Part shown: in pieces, positions 61,151-64,000 of the stretch
How the letters are laid out: every line of letters begins with the position of its first letter
Numbering within the stretch: position 1 is the first letter of the stretch
Source: Adhaeribacter soli
GTDB taxonomy: Bacteria; Bacteroidota; Bacteroidia; Cytophagales; Hymenobacteraceae
Assembly: GCF_008727925.1 (NCBI RefSeq)
Contig: NZ_VTWT01000004.1
Span: forward strand, 186,001 to 250,000
Length of the DNA stretch: 64,000 nt
Direction: 5' to 3'
The notes under the pieces: generated by a model
The model's input: the letters and a program-made list of their open reading frames with translations, nothing else
What the model was told of the DNA's origin: nothing
The model's database searches: none
Program-made: the position numbers and the translations under genes

Positions 61151-63111
61151 TAGTTCAGAGACAAAATCTTAATTGCTTCCTTTGCTTTGGCTTCATTATC
61201 GTACCAGTACTCCTGCAGCAAAGGTTTAATTTCCTGATCTATTATGTCTGTATACCAGGCTAATGCTTCAAAATCAGCTTTTGGAATACTGCAGAAATAA
61301 CTATGGCCTACCATGAAACCTACTCCCAAGTCCTTATCTTGTTCGATTTTTTTGTTTAAATTACTTAAGCGTTCAGCAATTTGAGTTGCCATGGCTGCAT
61401 CAATGGCGCTGTTCTGTTGTAGGAATTTCTTGAATTTTTCTTCGTATTTAGGGACTACGTTCCAAAAGGCAAACCTCCGGCGTAAGGCGTAATCTACTAA
61501 TGCCAAGGAACGGTCTGCAGTATTCATGGTGCCGATAATGTAAATGTTTTCGGGTACATAGAACTTTGGCTCGTTTTCTTTACGATAAGTTAACGGAATA
61601 GCAAAACCTTCGCCACGCTTATCAGCCTCGATCAGCATCAATAATTCCCCGAAAATCTTGCTTAAATTGCCCCGATTTATTTCATCTATGATAAAGAAAT
61701 ACTCTTGCTTAGGGTTGTTTTGAGCTTTGCGGCAGAACTCGAAAAAGATACCATTGGCTAAGGTGAATTTCCCTTCCTCATTTGGCCGGAAACCTCGAAT
61801 GAAGTCTTCATAAGCATAGGATTGGTGGAACTGGATCATTTCTACCCGGCTTTCATCCTTTTTACCCATTTGCAGATAAGCCAGCCTTTTGGCAAAAAAG
61901 GTTTTGCCTACGCCTGGTGCACCCTGTAGGATGATGTTTTTCTTACGCTGAAGAGAGGATTTAATTTCCTGGATAGTGGCACGGTCTATGAATAATTCTT
62001 TATCCGCTTCGTCCAGATCATATTTTTCGGCTTCTACTCCAAGATTTTCTACACAATGGTTGTGTATAGCTTGATATTCATTTTGGCTTAGCTCAAACAG
62101 GCTGCCCTGATTATTGCGCATTACCCGGCAATTGGCTAACTCAGGCAAAGCCTGGAGCTGGTTCCAGGTAAGTTGGTTAGGAACGAAGGACTTAACCTTA
62201 AAAGTGAAAATATCGCCTTCTTCATCATCCTGGTGAAGTTCTTGGGTAACTTCTAAAATGGCTTTAACCCTTTTGCTTGGTGTAGATTCATACCCAATTA
62301 GCAAATCGCCGGGCTTTACTTTAGAAAAGTTCTCGTAAACATTACGTTTATTGCCCTTTGCATTTACGTTAGAATAGGTTTGTTCTTGGCCAATGGCATA
62401 GTCTTCCATGCGCCAAATCCTTGGATTGCAGTTGAGCCACCAGTAATTTATTGATTCCGGCTCTGAGGGGCTAATATTCTGCAGAGGTTCTATAATAGGT
62501 GGTAGAGTAGGAGGTAAATCAACTTTTCCGCTTCGCTTAGATATTAATTTGGCAATACTTAAGTCGAATGCCGCAGGTGTAATTGAACCGCCATGCCAGT
62601 TAGGATATTTAGCTTGTAAGGTCTTAATGCCTTCATCGACATGGACTTTAATCGTATTGATTAATTCCTCCAAAGCTAAAGCAAGACCGCTATGCGGAAC
62701 CTGATCTTTATATACCCCAATCCAGGACATTTTATTGTTTTTAGGATTTGTATGGTACTGTATTGAGGCATTCTTGAATCTTTGAATTAGCTCTTCACCT
62801 AAATTTAGGGTTGCCTCATTTTGTTCATCAACCGGTTTTCGGCTGGTGTTGAACTGAAACATCAATTGACAATATTCTTTGTCAATTTTCCGGATTATAA
62901 AAGTGGCTGCATCTATTGCAGCTCCTCTATAATAGCAAGGAAGTAACCACAAAGTGAAGCCAAAATAGCCTGACTTTTCCGTGCCAATAAAATGATTCCG
63001 AGCTTTACCCTTGCTAAATTTCTTCCTTACCGAAAAAGTAAAATTATTGTCTTTCTGATGACGCGTATATAAATAATCAAATACTTGCTTTTGAAGCTCG
63101 AAGTAAGCCAT
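61150..63111 (-). CDS. mcrB: McrB-type GTPase with EVE modified-base reader domain
   Basis: 653 residues. Residues 1-200 are an unrecognised N-terminal domain. Residues ~221-355 form an EVE domain (YWWLNCNPRIWRMEDYAIGQ ... KPGDLLIGYE), a PUA-like pocket that reads modified bases. Then the AAA+ motor: Walker A GAPGVGKT (397-404), Walker B FFIIDEINRG (472-481) and sensor GTMNTADRSLALVDYALRRR. GTP specificity is inferred from the family. The N-terminal part decides substrate, so the target modification cannot be named. 56 bases separate it from the HerA-like gene upstream. Confidence 0.94.
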   Translation of the reverse strand: MAYFELQKQVFDYLYTRHQKDNNFTFSVRKKFSKGKARNHFIGTEKSGYFGFTLWLLPCYYRGAAIDAATFIIRKIDKEYCQLMFQFNTSRKPVDEQNEATLNLGEELIQRFKNASIQYHTNPKNNKMSWIGVYKDQVPHSGLALALEELINTIKVHVDEGIKTLQAKYPNWHGGSITPAAFDLSIAKLISKRSGKVDLPPTLPPIIEPLQNISPSEPESINYWWLNCNPRIWRMEDYAIGQEQTYSNVNAKGNKRNVYENFSKVKPGDLLIGYESTPSKRVKAILEVTQELHQDDEEGDIFTFKVKSFVPNQLTWNQLQALPELANCRVMRNNQGSLFELSQNEYQAIHNHCVENLGVEAEKYDLDEADKELFIDRATIQEIKSSLQRKKNIILQGAPGVGKTFFAKRLAYLQMGKKDESRVEMIQFHQSYAYEDFIRGFRPNEEGKFTLANGIFFEFCRKAQNNPKQEYFFIIDEINRGNLSKIFGELLMLIEADKRGEGFAIPLTYRKENEPKFYVPENIYIIGTMNTADRSLALVDYALRRRFAFWNVVPKYEEKFKKFLQQNSAIDAAMATQIAERLSNLNKKIEQDKDLGVGFMVGHSYFCSIPKADFEALAWYTDIIDQEIKPLLQEYWYDNEAKAKEAIKILSLN

Positions 63112-63167
63112 GCTTAATTATTAAATGTTTCTAAAAGTATTAAACTTAGGAAAATCTTTAACCCGAA

Positions 63168-64000
63168 CTATGCAGGTATATCTGCAGTTTCCTCAGCTCC
63201 ATTAGTAGGGGCAGTTTCTTGTTTAGTTCCTTGCCATTCGGCTGCTATTGAATTCCAATCTACGTCTCGAGATTCATTTCCTGTCCAAACATTCCAAAAA
63301 TCAGGATCATCAGATTTAGGTCTATATTTCTTTTCAAGCTCATTAATTTCAACTAATATAGGAATGGAAGATGCCCAGCCTAATAGGATTGCCTTTCTAC
63401 TAGGTAAAACAGGTAATTCCTTAAGCAATCCACCAACATTATCAGGTACAAGTCTGCTAATTAATTCTTGATCTCTATCATTTACAATTCTATGTAATAG
63501 GAAAGTATTGCATTGTGATAGTATGGTAGCTGAAAGTTCAGATGGTCTTTGAGATGATATCATTAAGCTAAGGCCAAACTTTCGTCCTTCCCTTGCAATC
63601 CTTTCATAAATCTGGTTGCATATTTCAGTCGCTGATATTTCTTCAGATTTTTCATAACCTCGCTTAATAAAATTATGAGCTTCTTCGAGTACTAATACTG
63701 TTGGAAGTACACGGGCATTTTGTCTTCTATATCGTTGAAGAGCTTCGAAAATAACCCTTGATGCCACAGCTACTACCAGGTGAACAACATCTGCAGGAAC
63801 TAAGGAAAGATCAATTACAACAATTCCTTTTAGATGGTTTTCAAGCCATTGTTCAAGAGTTAGGGAATCGTCTGACCCTATAATTGAATTCATTCGTGCA
63901 TCTGAAAGCATAGTACGAATCCTCATTATAAGAAAGTCTAAAAACGGCAAAACACCTTGTTGGTTGGCAACTAATTCAAGATGGCTAGGTAATTGTTCTG
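63168..64000 (-). CDS. HerA-like ATPase, cut by the window edge
   Basis: The frame is open to the right edge; 277 C-terminal residues are present. Walker B-like VLEEAHNFI, then IAREGRKFGLSLMISSQRPS and FLLHRIVNDRDQELI (arginine finger region) identify the HerA/FtsK-like hexameric translocases. Such ATPases pair with nucleases in repair and in several defence systems. The Walker A part lies outside the window. Directly upstream of mcrB on the same strand, so one defence operon is likely. The C-terminal tail (TAPTNGAEETADIPA) is disordered. Confidence 0.85.
   Translation of the reverse strand, partial: EQLPSHLELVANQQGVLPFLDFLIMRIRTMLSDARMNSIIGSDDSLTLEQWLENHLKGIVVIDLSLVPADVVHLVVAVASRVIFEALQRYRRQNARVLPTVLVLEEAHNFIKRGYEKSEEISATEICNQIYERIAREGRKFGLSLMISSQRPSELSATILSQCNTFLLHRIVNDRDQELISRLVPDNVGGLLKELPVLPSRKAILLGWASSIPILVEINELEKKYRPKSDDPDFWNVWTGNESRDVDWNSIAAEWQGTKQETAPTNGAEETADIPA

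Overview
The window is chromosomal DNA of a Bacteroidota bacterium, most likely Cytophagales (Hymenobacter/Adhaeribacter/Pontibacter-like). The reasons are two secreted proteins with type IX secretion sorting domains, SusD-free but typical Cytophagales neighbours (PaaN, tandem Ddl, DUF5777 barrel, NAD-type short 6-phosphogluconate dehydrogenase), promoter matches to the TTTG-N19/20-TAnnTTTG consensus, and many palindromic REP/MITE-like repeats. The genus is inference; no rRNA or marker set is present.

Layout. 1-7.3 kb: 3' part of aconitase, a secreted subtilisin, PaaN aldehyde dehydrogenase and a small coiled-coil protein. 7.6-12.8 kb: a lone receiver protein, then a minus-strand stressosome operon rsbR-rsbS-rsbT-(GHKL+PP2C fusion)-(GHKL+histidine kinase fusion). 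13-21.8 kb: Ohr, YceI, a propeller sensor kinase with its LytTR regulator, then two haem-binding lipoproteins, an OB-fold protein, a second YceI and a DUF5777 outer-membrane barrel. 21.8-29.4 kb (minus): VOC protein, a RAYT transposase with its REP palindromes, sucC, and a carbohydrate group of 6-phosphogluconate dehydrogenase, cyclase, glucose dehydrogenase and GH15 glucoamylase/trehalase. 29.8-47.4 kb: LolD, a RAD52-like annealing-protein relative of unknown role, RecQ, S41 peptidase, Pgk, two STAS-like proteins, a fused tandem D-Ala-D-Ala ligase, PASTA protein, a T9SS cargo protein, rhodanese, site-2 protease and a HAD phosphatase.

From 47.5 kb the DNA becomes AT-richer and is a mobile island. 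A tRNA gene (anticodon CAU) is followed by a compact integrative element of about 6.8 kb (47579-54418), bounded by a 23-bp direct repeat of the tRNA 3' end. The element holds an excisionase-like protein, small hypothetical proteins, a resolvase, a Rep-like initiator with a ribbon-helix-helix partner, and a tyrosine integrase. Both ends carry the same 21-bp arm-type repeat. Beyond it lies a second module with a large serine recombinase (whose C-terminus was rewritten by the first integration), a MerR-like and an Xre regulator, decayed recombinase remnants, and a defence cluster: McrC, McrB with an EVE domain, and a HerA-like ATPase running off the right edge.

The most unusual items are the two fusion proteins of the stressosome operon, the tRNA-integrated element with its arm sites and rep control region, the REP palindrome inside the RAYT reading frame, and the McrBC-HerA combination. 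All assignments come from reading the sequence; no database search was run.
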